Origin: VRUE01 sp036524775
GTDB taxonomy: Bacteria > Actinomycetota > Thermoleophilia > Solirubrobacterales > 70-9
DNA: 64,000 bases
NCBI GenBank assembly: GCA_036524775.1
Contig: DATDBO010000033.1
Location: 31,427 to 95,426, forward strand
Reading direction: 5' to 3'
The translations under genes were made by a program, and so were the position numbers. The stretch's first letter is position 1. Every line of letters starts with the position of its first letter. Below the pieces are notes generated by a model that saw only the letters and a list, made by a program, of their open reading frames with translations, was not told the origin of the DNA and did no database searches. Shown here piece by piece: positions 18,033 to 26,378 of this stretch.

Positions 18033-19511
18033 CTACGGCGCCAGCAGGTAACGGACGAGGGAAATCCCGCCGGTCGGATCGAGGTCGGGTCGGTTGACGA
18101 CGCCCGCCACGACCAGGCGGCCGTTGCGATCGATCAGCGCATCGCTCTCGCGCCCGCTCGAGAACCGGCCGAAGCCGGTCATCACCCAGCCACCGCGGCC
18201 GAAGCTGCGATCCGGTCGACCGTGAGCGTTCAATCGCGTGACGACGAAACGTCGACGCAGTCGTTCTCTCAGCGGCCCGCGATCCTTCGGCCTGAACGTC
18301 AAGGTTCCCGTCAGCAGCGGCCGGCCGGCCGAGTCGACGGCGGCCAGGTCCACGTTGCTCTGAAAGGCCATCAGGTGGGCTACGGTCAAGTCGGCGGGGA
18401 CGTTGACGGCCGCGACGCCCCGTTGACCGAAGCCGCGGTCGAGGTTGCCGTCCAGCGCCAGCCGCACGACTCCCCTGCCCTGCGTGTAAGCGCCTCCCGA
18501 TCCATACTGCACGATGCCCCCGGCCTGCACGTAGGTCCGCCCGAATCGATCGATCGCAATTCGGCGCGGCGAGCTGAGGCGATAGCGCCGCCTCCCGTCC
18601 CTGCCGAACGAGTCGTCGAGCACGCCGTTCGGGCGCATGCGAAGCACGACGAAGTTGCGGTCATCGCAGCGTTCTTGCGCCGCGCCCGCGAGCGTCAAAT
18701 GGCCCCTGCCGCCGAGTACGATGTCGGAAACCTCGTCGCTTCCCTCGAGGAAGGTGATGCCGTCGCCGCTCCCAAACGAGGCGTCGAGATCGCCCGCCGG
18801 CGTCAGCCGCGCGATCAGCTTGTCGAAGTCTGCATAGTGACCATGACCCTCACATGGCGAAGCGACTTCGCGCTGCCCGCCGATCAAAACCGGCCGGTCT
18901 TCGTCGTCGACGACTCCGGCGCCGGTAATGACGGCGGGCTCGGTGGTGCCCGGGAAGGCGGGCAGCTCCAAGTTGGTGGTCTCGATGCCATCGCCGTCAC
19001 CGAAGGTCGGGTCGAGACCACCGGTGGTTGTGTAGCGGATGACGGTGGCATAGCTGCGGAAAGCGGCCCCGGACGGGTAAGAGGAGGTGTAAGGGGAGAG
19101 CAGGGTGCCGTAGTCGGTTGCCGTACCGAAGATGACCGCGCGTCCCGCCGAATCGACGTCGAGGTCGCTGATGGAGAAATCGAATCCGGGAACTTCGATC
19201 TTCACCACGCCTTCGGTGCCGAAGCCGCGATCGATTCTCCCGCCTCGCCCGTAGCGAATCAACTTGTCTCCCGCGATCACCACGAGCGCGCCCTTCGGAG
19301 CCTCGGTGATAAGAGAAGTGGCGGCGTACCAGGAGGTGCCCATGTCGAGCGCGGTAACCGTCTTGCCGCCTCTGGCGAAGCTGGGGTCGAGATCGCCCGG
19401 CCAGGCTTCGGCCCGCGAGGAGAAGTGAAGGAGTAGCGCGCTCAGCGCAGCGGCGACGAGGGAAAACCGAATCGCGCTGGTGATGCTTTGCTGTCTGCTG
19501 GAGAGTGACAT
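18033..19511 (-). CDS. Secreted delta-60 repeat protein
   Basis: About 492 residues with a signal peptide (IRFSLVAAALSALLLHFSSRAEA). At least seven copies of the delta-60 repeat signature follow: LDPSFARGG, IDRGFGTEG, LDPTFGDGDG, LDASFGSGDG, LDDSFGRDG, LDRGFGQRG and PDRSFGRGG, spaced about 50-70 residues. These repeats form beta-propeller-like extracellular domains of unknown function. I use the ATG at 19511; the ATG at 19529 would add six residues before the same signal peptide. It is divergent from the penicillin acylase gene. Confidence 0.8.
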   Translation of the reverse strand: MSLSSRQQSITSAIRFSLVAAALSALLLHFSSRAEAWPGDLDPSFARGGKTVTALDMGTSWYAATSLITEAPKGALVVIAGDKLIRYGRGGRIDRGFGTEGVVKIEVPGFDFSISDLDVDSAGRAVIFGTATDYGTLLSPYTSSYPSGAAFRSYATVIRYTTTGGLDPTFGDGDGIETTNLELPAFPGTTEPAVITGAGVVDDEDRPVLIGGQREVASPCEGHGHYADFDKLIARLTPAGDLDASFGSGDGITFLEGSDEVSDIVLGGRGHLTLAGAAQERCDDRNFVVLRMRPNGVLDDSFGRDGRRRYRLSSPRRIAIDRFGRTYVQAGGIVQYGSGGAYTQGRGVVRLALDGNLDRGFGQRGVAAVNVPADLTVAHLMAFQSNVDLAAVDSAGRPLLTGTLTFRPKDRGPLRERLRRRFVVTRLNAHGRPDRSFGRGGWVMTGFGRFSSGRESDALIDRNGRLVVAGVVNRPDLDPTGGISLVRYLLAP

Positions 19512-19633
19512 GGCTGCTTTTCGAGGCATGAGAAACCGCAAGTCCCACAAAAGTATTGGTTTCTTTAAACCCATCGGCTGTGAAAAATGAGACGCAGCGC
19601 AGTCCTGGCCGGCCGGCCAGTAATCTGGCTGTG

Positions 19634-22012
19634 ATGAACCCGGGACAGGCAGCGCGAGCCGGCCTCTTCGCCGGAGCGGTCGGCACCGGGCTGGCCGCGG
19701 CGGCGACCGCGACCGCCTGGCACTTCCTCGCGCGGCGGCCGTTGCCACAGCAGACGGGCACGATCGAGCTCGGCGGGCTGAACGGCCGGGTGCGGGTGCG
19801 GCGCGACCGCTGGGGCGTGCCGCACATCGAGGCCGCCGATGCCGACGACCTGTGGTTCGCCGAGGGCTTCTGCCACGGCCAGGACCGGCTCTGGCAGATG
19901 GACTTCTACCGTCGGGTGCTCTCCGGCCGCGTTGCCGAGTTCGCCGGCGAGGAGGGGCTGCCGGTCGACCGCCTGATGCGCACGCTGGGGATGCGGCGCG
20001 TCGCCGAGCGCGAGGCTGCCACGCTCGACCCCGAGCTGCGCGCCCTGCTCGAGCGCTTCTGCGAGGGCGTCAACGCCGCCGCCGCGAGCGCCAAGGCGCC
20101 GCCCTTCGAGATGCAGCTGCTGCGGCTCGAGTTCGAGCCCTGGCGACCGGCCGACATCCTCGGCCTCGGCAAGCTGCTCGCCTTTGGCCTCTCGACCAAC
20201 TGGGAGAAGGAGCTGCTGCGCGCCGACATGACCCGCGAGCTGGGCCCCGAGCTGGCGGCGAGGCTCGACCCGGGCTATCCCGCCGACAACCCCGTCGTCA
20301 CCCAGGAACCGTGGTTGGGCGACGGGCTCGGCCTGGCCGAGCAGATCGACGCCGTGCGCCGCTCGATCGGCATGGCCGCCGAGGCGAGCGGCTCCAACAA
20401 CTGGGCGGTGAGCGGGCGGCTGAGCGCGACGGGCGCGCCGTTGATCGCCGGCGACCCCCACCTGCCGCCGAGCATGCCGGGCATCTGGTACCAGGTCGGC
20501 CTCGGCCTCGGCGACCGGTTCGTCCGCGGCGCCTCGCTGCCCGGGATGCCCGGCGTCTACATGGGCCAGAGCAACGACGTCTGCTGGACCGTCACCAACG
20601 TGATGGCCGACGTCCAGGACCTCTTCGTGGAGCGGGTCGAGGGCGACACCTATCTCTTCGAGGGCGAGTGGCGCCCGCTCGAGCTCGTCCGTGAGGAGAT
20701 CGCGGTCAAGGGCCGCGACGCGCCCGAGGTGCTCGACGTGCGCCTCACTCACCACGGGCCGCTGGTCAACGCGGCGCTCGGCGCCGACGAGGGCGAGCCG
20801 CTGGCGCTGCGCTGGATAACGCTCGACGGGCCGACCGCGTTCAAGGGGATGTTCGAGCTGCACGAGATCCGCTCCGGGCCGGAGCTGGTCGCCAAGCTCG
20901 AGGGCCACAGCTCGCCCGCCTCTAACCTGATCTGGGCCGACCGCCACGGCTCGATCGGGTACAAGCTGATCGGCAAGCTGCCGCTGCGCAGGGGAGGCTG
21001 CCCCGACCTGCCCAAGCCGGGCTGGGACGGCGAGTTCGAGTGGGAGGGGGCGGTCCCCTACGACGAGCTGCCCGAGGCGGTCGACCCCGAGAGCGGCTTC
21101 CTGGTCACCGCCAACAACCGCATCGTCGGCGACGACTACCCGCACCACATCACCAGCGATTGGCTCGACGGCTACCGGGCGCGGCGGATCGAGCAGCTGC
21201 TGGGGGCGAGCGAGGAGCACGACGTCGAGGGCTTCGAGGCGATGCAGTCCGACAACCTCTCGCTCCCCGGACTGGAGGCGGCGCGGCGGCTGGGGCGCCT
21301 GAGCCCGACCGGGCAGCGGGAGATCAGCGCGCTGGAGCGCCTGCGCAGCTGGGACGGGCGGCTCGACCCGGACTCGGTCGCCGGCACGATCTACCAGGCC
21401 TTCCTGCTGCGCCTGGCGCGCGAGGTCGCCCGCGCGGCGATCGGCGACCGCGACCTTTGCGAGCGCTGGCTCGACCGCGCCGACAACGGCTTCACCCCGC
21501 ACGTCACCTCGCCCTGGCGCTGGCACTCCCACCTGATGGGCCTCTGGGAGGAGGGCGACGATGAGCTGATCGGTCGCCCCTGGGACGACCTCGTGCTCGA
21601 GGCGCTGGCCGGCGCCCTCGACGACCTGACCGATCGCTTTGGTCCCGACCCCGACGGGTGGCGCTGGGGCCAGGTGCACGAGATGGAGTTCCCGCACCCG
21701 CTCGGCGAGGCCAACCCGCTGCTGCGCAAGCTGCTCAACCGCAGCCTGCGCGCGGGCGGCGCCCAGGAGACCGTCAGCCAGATCGCCTACGACCCCAACG
21801 ACCCCTACAAGGCGGTCTGGGCGCCGAGCTGGCGCATGGTCGGCGACCCGACCGCGCCGCAGCGCTCGCGCTGGCAGATGTTCACCGGCCAGTCCGGCCA
21901 CCCGGCCAGCCCGCACTACGACGACCTGCAGGCCGACTGGCTGGAGGGCCGCACGCAGCCGATGGCCGGCGAGGGGCCTTGGCGGACGCTGGATCTCGTA
22001 CCGCCCGTCTGA
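19634..22012 (+). CDS. Penicillin acylase family Ntn-hydrolase
   Basis: A 792-residue protein with a hydrophobic N-terminus (AGLFAGAVGTGLAAAATATAW), likely a signal or anchor. The alpha-subunit region carries RDRWGVPHIEA and GFCHGQDRLWQMD, both hallmarks. The autocatalytic site is at SGSNNWAVSG: cleavage before Ser254 would expose the nucleophile. The beta-subunit continues with GDPHLPPSMPGIWYQ, LPGMPGVYMGQSNDVCW and NRIVGDDYPHHI. These enzymes hydrolyse amides such as acyl-homoserine lactones, penicillins or acyl-peptides; the substrate is not evident. Start: ATG 19634; the frame is open further upstream without a better start. Confidence 0.9.
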   Translation: MNPGQAARAGLFAGAVGTGLAAAATATAWHFLARRPLPQQTGTIELGGLNGRVRVRRDRWGVPHIEAADADDLWFAEGFCHGQDRLWQMDFYRRVLSGRVAEFAGEEGLPVDRLMRTLGMRRVAEREAATLDPELRALLERFCEGVNAAAASAKAPPFEMQLLRLEFEPWRPADILGLGKLLAFGLSTNWEKELLRADMTRELGPELAARLDPGYPADNPVVTQEPWLGDGLGLAEQIDAVRRSIGMAAEASGSNNWAVSGRLSATGAPLIAGDPHLPPSMPGIWYQVGLGLGDRFVRGASLPGMPGVYMGQSNDVCWTVTNVMADVQDLFVERVEGDTYLFEGEWRPLELVREEIAVKGRDAPEVLDVRLTHHGPLVNAALGADEGEPLALRWITLDGPTAFKGMFELHEIRSGPELVAKLEGHSSPASNLIWADRHGSIGYKLIGKLPLRRGGCPDLPKPGWDGEFEWEGAVPYDELPEAVDPESGFLVTANNRIVGDDYPHHITSDWLDGYRARRIEQLLGASEEHDVEGFEAMQSDNLSLPGLEAARRLGRLSPTGQREISALERLRSWDGRLDPDSVAGTIYQAFLLRLAREVARAAIGDRDLCERWLDRADNGFTPHVTSPWRWHSHLMGLWEEGDDELIGRPWDDLVLEALAGALDDLTDRFGPDPDGWRWGQVHEMEFPHPLGEANPLLRKLLNRSLRAGGAQETVSQIAYDPNDPYKAVWAPSWRMVGDPTAPQRSRWQMFTGQSGHPASPHYDDLQADWLEGRTQPMAGEGPWRTLDLVPPV

Positions 22013-22021
22013 GCGCCGAAC

Positions 22022-22075
22022 CCAACTTCTGTCGCCTTTATGACCCTATGGGGTCATAAACCTGACAGAAGTTGG
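22022..22075. repeat. 54-bp double palindrome, copy 2
   Basis: Outer arms ccaacttctgtc (22022-22033) and gacagaagttgg (22064-22075) are perfectly complementary. Inner arms tttatgaccc (22037-22046) and gggtcataaa (22051-22060) enclose a 4-nt loop, tatg. The left half is nearly identical to the element at 17244. It lies in the gap after the penicillin acylase gene and could also act as a transcript end. Confidence 0.85.
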
Positions 22076-22147
22076 TTGGAGCAGGCGATCTTGCGACCAG
22101 CCGCGGATTCGGCCGAAACCTCGGGGCGATGGAATGGTTGGGGGTAG

Positions 22148-23869
22148 ATGCGGCGTTTCGCTCTATGCGTGCCGGCGCTCGTGATCCTCCTTGTCGCCGG
22201 CGCCGAGGCGAAGACCGTCCACTTCGGCGGGCGGGTCGTCGACGTGCCCGCCGGCCGGCCGGTGATCCGCCTGGCCGAGCATCCGCGCGCCTGCGTGCGG
22301 CTGGACCGTCGCGTCGTCTACCTCGGCACGCCGGGCTCGCGCCAGCGCTGCCCGGCAAACGCGATGGGAAGGCGCCGGGCGATCCTCGTCGACCCCCGCG
22401 CCTCCGAGCGGGCGGCGCGGGCCCGCGCGCAGGCGAGCCGGGCGCAGACCGCCCGCATCTCGGCCGCCTCGGAGTTCACCGGGCTCGGCTTCGACGCCTG
22501 CACGGCGCCGTCGCGGCGCTCGATGTCGGCCTGGGAGGACTCGCCGTACCGGGCGATCGGCGTCTACATCGGCGGCCTCAACCGCGGTTGCTCGCAGCCC
22601 AACCTGACCGCGGGCTGGGTCGCCGGCGTGACGGCGGCCGGCTGGAGCCTGATCCCGACCTACGTCGGCCTGCAGGCGCCGACCTCTAGCTGCACCTCCT
22701 GCGCGACGCTGAGCAGCTCGACTGCCACGGCCGGCAGGCAGGGGACCGAAGCGGCCGACGACGCGGTCGCCGATGCGCAGCTGGCCGGAATCGGCGCGGG
22801 CAGCCCGATCTACTTCGACATGGAGAGCTACTCGCGCACGTCGAGCGCCAGCGCCGCGACGCTGACCTTCCTCGCCGCCTGGACCAACCGCCTGCACGCG
22901 CTCGGCTACGACTCCGGCGTCTACAGCAGCAGCGCCTCCGGCATCGCCGACCTGGCCTCGCGGCTGGGGACGAGCTTCCCGCTGCCCGACGACCTCTGGA
23001 TCGCCAACTGGAACGGCCGCGCCAACACCGCCGATCCCTACGTCCCGGCGAGCGCCTGGAGCGAACACCAGCGCATTCACCAGTACCGCGGCGGCCACGA
23101 CGAGACCTGGGGCGGGGTGACGATCAATATCGACAACAACTACGTCGAAGGGGCGACGGCGGGGTCCGGATCCTCCAGCGACGACCCGCGCGGCCGCTTC
23201 GAGGTCGCCGGCTCGCCGGCGGCGGGCCAGGTGCAGATCTCCGGCTGGGCGTTCGACCCCAACGCGCCGCTGAATCCACTCTCGATCCGCGCCCACCTCG
23301 ACGGCAGGGACGGCAAGGGCGCCTCGCGCTACCAGCTCGGCCCGATCGCCAACCGCGAACGCTCCGACCTCCTGGCGCTCTTCCCCCGCGCCGGCGCCGC
23401 GCACGGCTTCGACGTCAGCTTCCCGGTGATCGGCAGCGGCCGGCGACGGCTCTGCGTCTACGCGCTCGACCTCGGCCCCGGCTCCGACGAGCTGCTCGGC
23501 TGCCGCCGGGTCGGCGTGCGCATCCCGATCTCGCTGCTCGGCATGCGCGTCGGCGGCGAGGCCGTCCGCCTGACCCTGCGCTGCGACTGGCCGGCCGGCA
23601 CGCAGTGCCCCGGTCGGCTCCTGCTCCGTGCGCGTGTCAGGGAGCGCTTCGTCGTCCGCCGTCGCGGCAGGGCGGTGGTGAGGACGAGGACGGTGCGGCG
23701 GCCGGTCGGGCGCGCCCGCTTCCACCTGCTCGGCGGCGACGCGCAGACCTTCCTCCTGCCGCTCAACAGCCGCGGCCGCGAGCTCGGCGCCGGCCCGGCC
23801 CGGCCCTGGACGCAGCTCGTCGTCGCGATCCCCGGCGGCCGCCTGACCAAGGCCGTGCGGCTGAAGTAG
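22148..23869 (+). CDS. Secreted DUF1906 (Rv2525c-like) glycoside-hydrolase-like protein with C-terminal extension
   Basis: A 573-residue protein with a signal peptide (RRFALCVPALVILLVAGAEA). Residues about 115-340 form a DUF1906 TIM-barrel-like domain: GFDACTAPSRRSMSAW, YIGGLNRGC, WSLIPTYVGLQ, IYFDMESY with the conserved acidic pair, and ending DNNYVEG. Rv2525c-type proteins act in the envelope and are thought to bind or cleave cell-wall glycans. Residues about 345-460 (FDPNAPLNPLSIRAHLDG, ANRERSDLLALFPRAG, LCVYALDLGPG) match a repeat found in many actinobacterial secreted hydrolases. The last 110 residues are Arg-rich beta strands of unknown nature. Confidence 0.8.
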   Translation: MRRFALCVPALVILLVAGAEAKTVHFGGRVVDVPAGRPVIRLAEHPRACVRLDRRVVYLGTPGSRQRCPANAMGRRRAILVDPRASERAARARAQASRAQTARISAASEFTGLGFDACTAPSRRSMSAWEDSPYRAIGVYIGGLNRGCSQPNLTAGWVAGVTAAGWSLIPTYVGLQAPTSSCTSCATLSSSTATAGRQGTEAADDAVADAQLAGIGAGSPIYFDMESYSRTSSASAATLTFLAAWTNRLHALGYDSGVYSSSASGIADLASRLGTSFPLPDDLWIANWNGRANTADPYVPASAWSEHQRIHQYRGGHDETWGGVTINIDNNYVEGATAGSGSSSDDPRGRFEVAGSPAAGQVQISGWAFDPNAPLNPLSIRAHLDGRDGKGASRYQLGPIANRERSDLLALFPRAGAAHGFDVSFPVIGSGRRRLCVYALDLGPGSDELLGCRRVGVRIPISLLGMRVGGEAVRLTLRCDWPAGTQCPGRLLLRARVRERFVVRRRGRAVVRTRTVRRPVGRARFHLLGGDAQTFLLPLNSRGRELGAGPARPWTQLVVAIPGGRLTKAVRLK

Positions 23870-23924
23870 GGACCCCGGCCGCGCCGCCGTGCATCGCCCG
23901 ACGCCGCATAGAGTGCGCGGCGCG

Positions 23925-24392
23925 ATGAGCCGCCGCGACCAGATCAAGTTGAGCGAGGCGGAGCTGCTCGAGCTGCTCGAGGGCGAGCGGATCGCCGTCG
24001 TCTCCTCCAACGGCCCGGCCGGCTTCCCGCACTCGATGCCGCTCTGGTTCGTGCCGCGCGAGGGCGAGGTCTGGATCTGGACCTACGCCAAGTCGCAGAA
24101 GGTGCGCAACCTGGAACGCGACTCGCGGGCGACGGTCCTGGTCGAGACCGGCCACGAGTACGGCGAGCTGCGCGGCGCGATGATCGAGGCCGAGGCCGAG
24201 ATCCACCGCGACGCCGGCACGGTGATCGGGTTCGCCGAAGAGCTGACCGTGCGCTACGCCGAGGGAATCGACTCCGTCGAGGGTGACGCCAAGGCGGCGC
24301 TCGAAGCCCAGGCCCCGAAGCGCGTCGCGATCCACTTCAAGCCGTTGCGCGTCGCGACCTGGGACCACCGCAAGCTGGGCGGGACCTACTGA
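23925..24392 (+). CDS. Pyridoxamine 5'-phosphate oxidase-like flavin/F420-binding protein
   Basis: A 155-residue split-barrel protein: ERIAVVSSNGPAGFPHSMPLWFV (about 25-47), VWIWTYAKSQKVRNLERDSRATVLVETG, then WDHRKLGG at the end. The pattern is that of PNPOx-like proteins, which in actinobacteria often bind F420 or FMN and reduce small molecules. The start is the ATG at 23925, which gives a typical N-terminus. It is followed at once by a hairpin (24393), so it is probably the end of its transcript. Confidence 0.75.
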   Translation: MSRRDQIKLSEAELLELLEGERIAVVSSNGPAGFPHSMPLWFVPREGEVWIWTYAKSQKVRNLERDSRATVLVETGHEYGELRGAMIEAEAEIHRDAGTVIGFAEELTVRYAEGIDSVEGDAKAALEAQAPKRVAIHFKPLRVATWDHRKLGGTY

Positions 24393-24409
24393 GCCGCCGC
24401 CCCGGCGGC
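24393..24409 (+). terminator. GC-rich 7-bp hairpin directly after a stop codon
   Basis: gccgccg (24393-24399), loop ccc, cggcggc (24403-24409), beginning right after the TGA of the PNPOx-like gene. There is no U-tract. Confidence 0.45.
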
Positions 24410-24436
24410 GCGGCGAGTCCCAATAGCATCGGCCCC

Positions 24437-25171
24437 ATGTCCAAGCCCGGGGTGCAGGGCCCCGCATGGCTCGTCCTGCCGACTTACAACGAGGCTGCGA
24501 ACATCGAGGCCTTCGTCGCCGCTGCGCGGGCCAAGCTGCCGTCCTCGGCCCAGATCCTGATCGTCGACGACAGCTCCCCGGACGGGACCGGCGAGATCGC
24601 CGACCGGATCGCGGCGGGCGACCAAGGCGTCACAGTCCTGCACCGGCCGCGCAAGGAAGGACTTGGCCCGGCCTACGTCGCCGGCTTTCGCCGCGCCCTC
24701 GCCGAGGGAGCGGGGCTCGTGCTCGAGATGGACTCCGATTTCTCCCACGATCCTGCCTACCTGCCACGCCTCCTCGAGGCAGCCCAGAGGGCGGACCTGG
24801 TGCTGGGCTCCCGCTACGTCGAGGGCGGTGGCGTGACCGAGTGGACGGCGCTGCGGAGGGCGATCAGCCGTGGCGGCAGCACCTACGCACGTCTCGTCCT
24901 CGGCCTTGGCGTGCGGGACCTGACCGGCGGCTTCAAGTGCTTTCGCCGCGAGGTCTTGGAGGCGATCGACCTCGACTCGGTCCAGTCGCGCGGTTATGCC
25001 TTCCAGGTCGAGTTGACCTACCGGGCGAGCCGCCGTGGGTTCAAGGTCGTCGAGGTCCCGATCGTCTTCCGCGACCGCCGCGCCGGCTCCTCGAAGATGG
25101 GCCGCTCGATCGTCACCGAGGCGATCTGGCGCACGCCGCTGATGCGCCTCAGCGGGAAGGCCGGTCGCTGA
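24437..25171 (+). CDS. Polyprenol-phosphate mannosyltransferase (DPM1-like GT2)
   Basis: A 244-residue GT2 enzyme: WLVLPTYNEAANIEAFV (about 11-27), LIVDDSSPDGTGEIAD, GLGPAYVAGFRRAL, LEMDSDFSHDP (the DxD metal site), LVLGSRYVEGGGVTEW, LTGGFKCFRREVLEAI and a C-terminal VPIVFRDRRAGSSKM. This is the DPM1/Ppm1 catalytic domain, which transfers mannose (or a related sugar) from GDP-mannose to polyprenyl phosphate at the inner membrane face. It has no Lnt-like membrane domain. It is the first gene of the polysaccharide region and could supply a lipid-linked sugar to the GT-C-like membrane proteins downstream. Confidence 0.9.
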   Translation: MSKPGVQGPAWLVLPTYNEAANIEAFVAAARAKLPSSAQILIVDDSSPDGTGEIADRIAAGDQGVTVLHRPRKEGLGPAYVAGFRRALAEGAGLVLEMDSDFSHDPAYLPRLLEAAQRADLVLGSRYVEGGGVTEWTALRRAISRGGSTYARLVLGLGVRDLTGGFKCFRREVLEAIDLDSVQSRGYAFQVELTYRASRRGFKVVEVPIVFRDRRAGSSKMGRSIVTEAIWRTPLMRLSGKAGR

Positions 25172-25264
25172 GCGACTGATTGCGGCTCGGCGATTGTGCC
25201 CGTCGCAACAGGAGACCGTCCGCCGTGTTAGAAGTCTCCGCCAACGCCTCTCCGGGTTCGTCGA

Positions 25265-26371
25265 ATGAGACTCAAGCTGACAGCAGCGATCGTCCTCGCC
25301 TGCGCCACCGCGTTCCTACCGGCGGCCAGCGGCGCCGAGCGCGCCGTGCCGAGCGCGCCGCCGTCGTTCTTCGGGATCGCGCCGCAGACCGGCCTGACCG
25401 ACACCGACGCCGAATACATGCGCGCGGCGCGGATCGGCAGTGTGCGCTGGCCCTTCGCCTGGGGAGGATTGCAGCCGACCCGGACCGGCGGCTATGTCTG
25501 GACCAGCACGGACGAAGTGGTTGCAGCCGCCGCCCGTCAGCGCCTCACCGTGTTGCCCTTCCTCTACGCGACGCCGAGCTGGCTCGCCCGCAAGTACACG
25601 ACGTTGCCCGTCTCCAATGCCCGCCGGCGCGAAGCCTGGAGCGCCTTCGTGAGCGCCGCAGTCGAACGCTATGGCCCGCGCGGGAGCTTCTGGGTCGAGC
25701 ACGGTCCCGGCAGCGCCGAACCGCTGCCGCGGATGCCGATCCGCACCTGGCAGATCTGGAACGAGGCGAACTTCTTCTACTTCGCCTTCCCCGTATCGGT
25801 GTCCCGCTACGCACAAACGCTCAAACTCGCCCGGCGTGCCGTCAAATCGGTAGACGGTCGCGCGACCATCCTGCTCAGCGGCCTCTTCGGCGAACCCGAC
25901 GAGAGTGGCCGACGCGGCATGGATGCCGCCGACTTCCTCGAGAGGCTCTACGCGGTGCCTGGCGTCAAGGCCGACTTCGACGCCATCGCCCTCCATCCGT
26001 ACGCAGTCGACGCGGAAACGCTGGCGGAAATGGCGGAGCAGATGCGCGATGTCGCGGTCGAAAACCGCGACCGGCGCGCCGCCCTCTATATCACCGAGAT
26101 GGGCTGGGGCTCGCAGGATAACTTCCACCAGGTCGCCTTCGAGCAGGGGGTCCAGGGACAGGTGCGCCAGCTCCGCGACTCCTACTCGTACCTGTTGGAG
26201 AACCGCCGGCGACTCAATTTGAAGGGCACCTACTGGTTCACTTGGAAGGACATCGCGGGATCCTGCAGCTTCTGCGACTCGACCGGACTCTTTCGGCGCG
26301 GCTCGCGCTTCAAGCCCAAGCCCGCCTGGCACGCCTTCGTAGGCCTGACCCGCGGCCGCCCGCGGCCGTAA
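25265..26371 (+). CDS. Secreted clan-A glycosidase, PslG/GH39-like (paralogue 1)
   Basis: A 368-residue protein with a signal peptide (about 1-24). The TIM-barrel signs are FFGIAPQ, RWPFAWGGLQP, TVLPFLYATPSW, acid/base Glu167 in IWNEAN, ALHPYAVD, and nucleophile Glu278 in YITEMGWGS. It ends with a block shared with two paralogues at 61.1 and 62.3 kb: CSFCDSTGLF then KPAWHAFV. The glycosidases of this type I recall in polysaccharide operons (PslG) cut the polymer made by the operon, which fits this location. The usual WNEPN has become WNEAN. It sits 7 bp upstream of a glycosyltransferase, probably in one transcript. Confidence 0.8.
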   Translation: MRLKLTAAIVLACATAFLPAASGAERAVPSAPPSFFGIAPQTGLTDTDAEYMRAARIGSVRWPFAWGGLQPTRTGGYVWTSTDEVVAAAARQRLTVLPFLYATPSWLARKYTTLPVSNARRREAWSAFVSAAVERYGPRGSFWVEHGPGSAEPLPRMPIRTWQIWNEANFFYFAFPVSVSRYAQTLKLARRAVKSVDGRATILLSGLFGEPDESGRRGMDAADFLERLYAVPGVKADFDAIALHPYAVDAETLAEMAEQMRDVAVENRDRRAALYITEMGWGSQDNFHQVAFEQGVQGQVRQLRDSYSYLLENRRRLNLKGTYWFTWKDIAGSCSFCDSTGLFRRGSRFKPKPAWHAFVGLTRGRPRP

Positions 26372-26378
26372 TGCCTCG

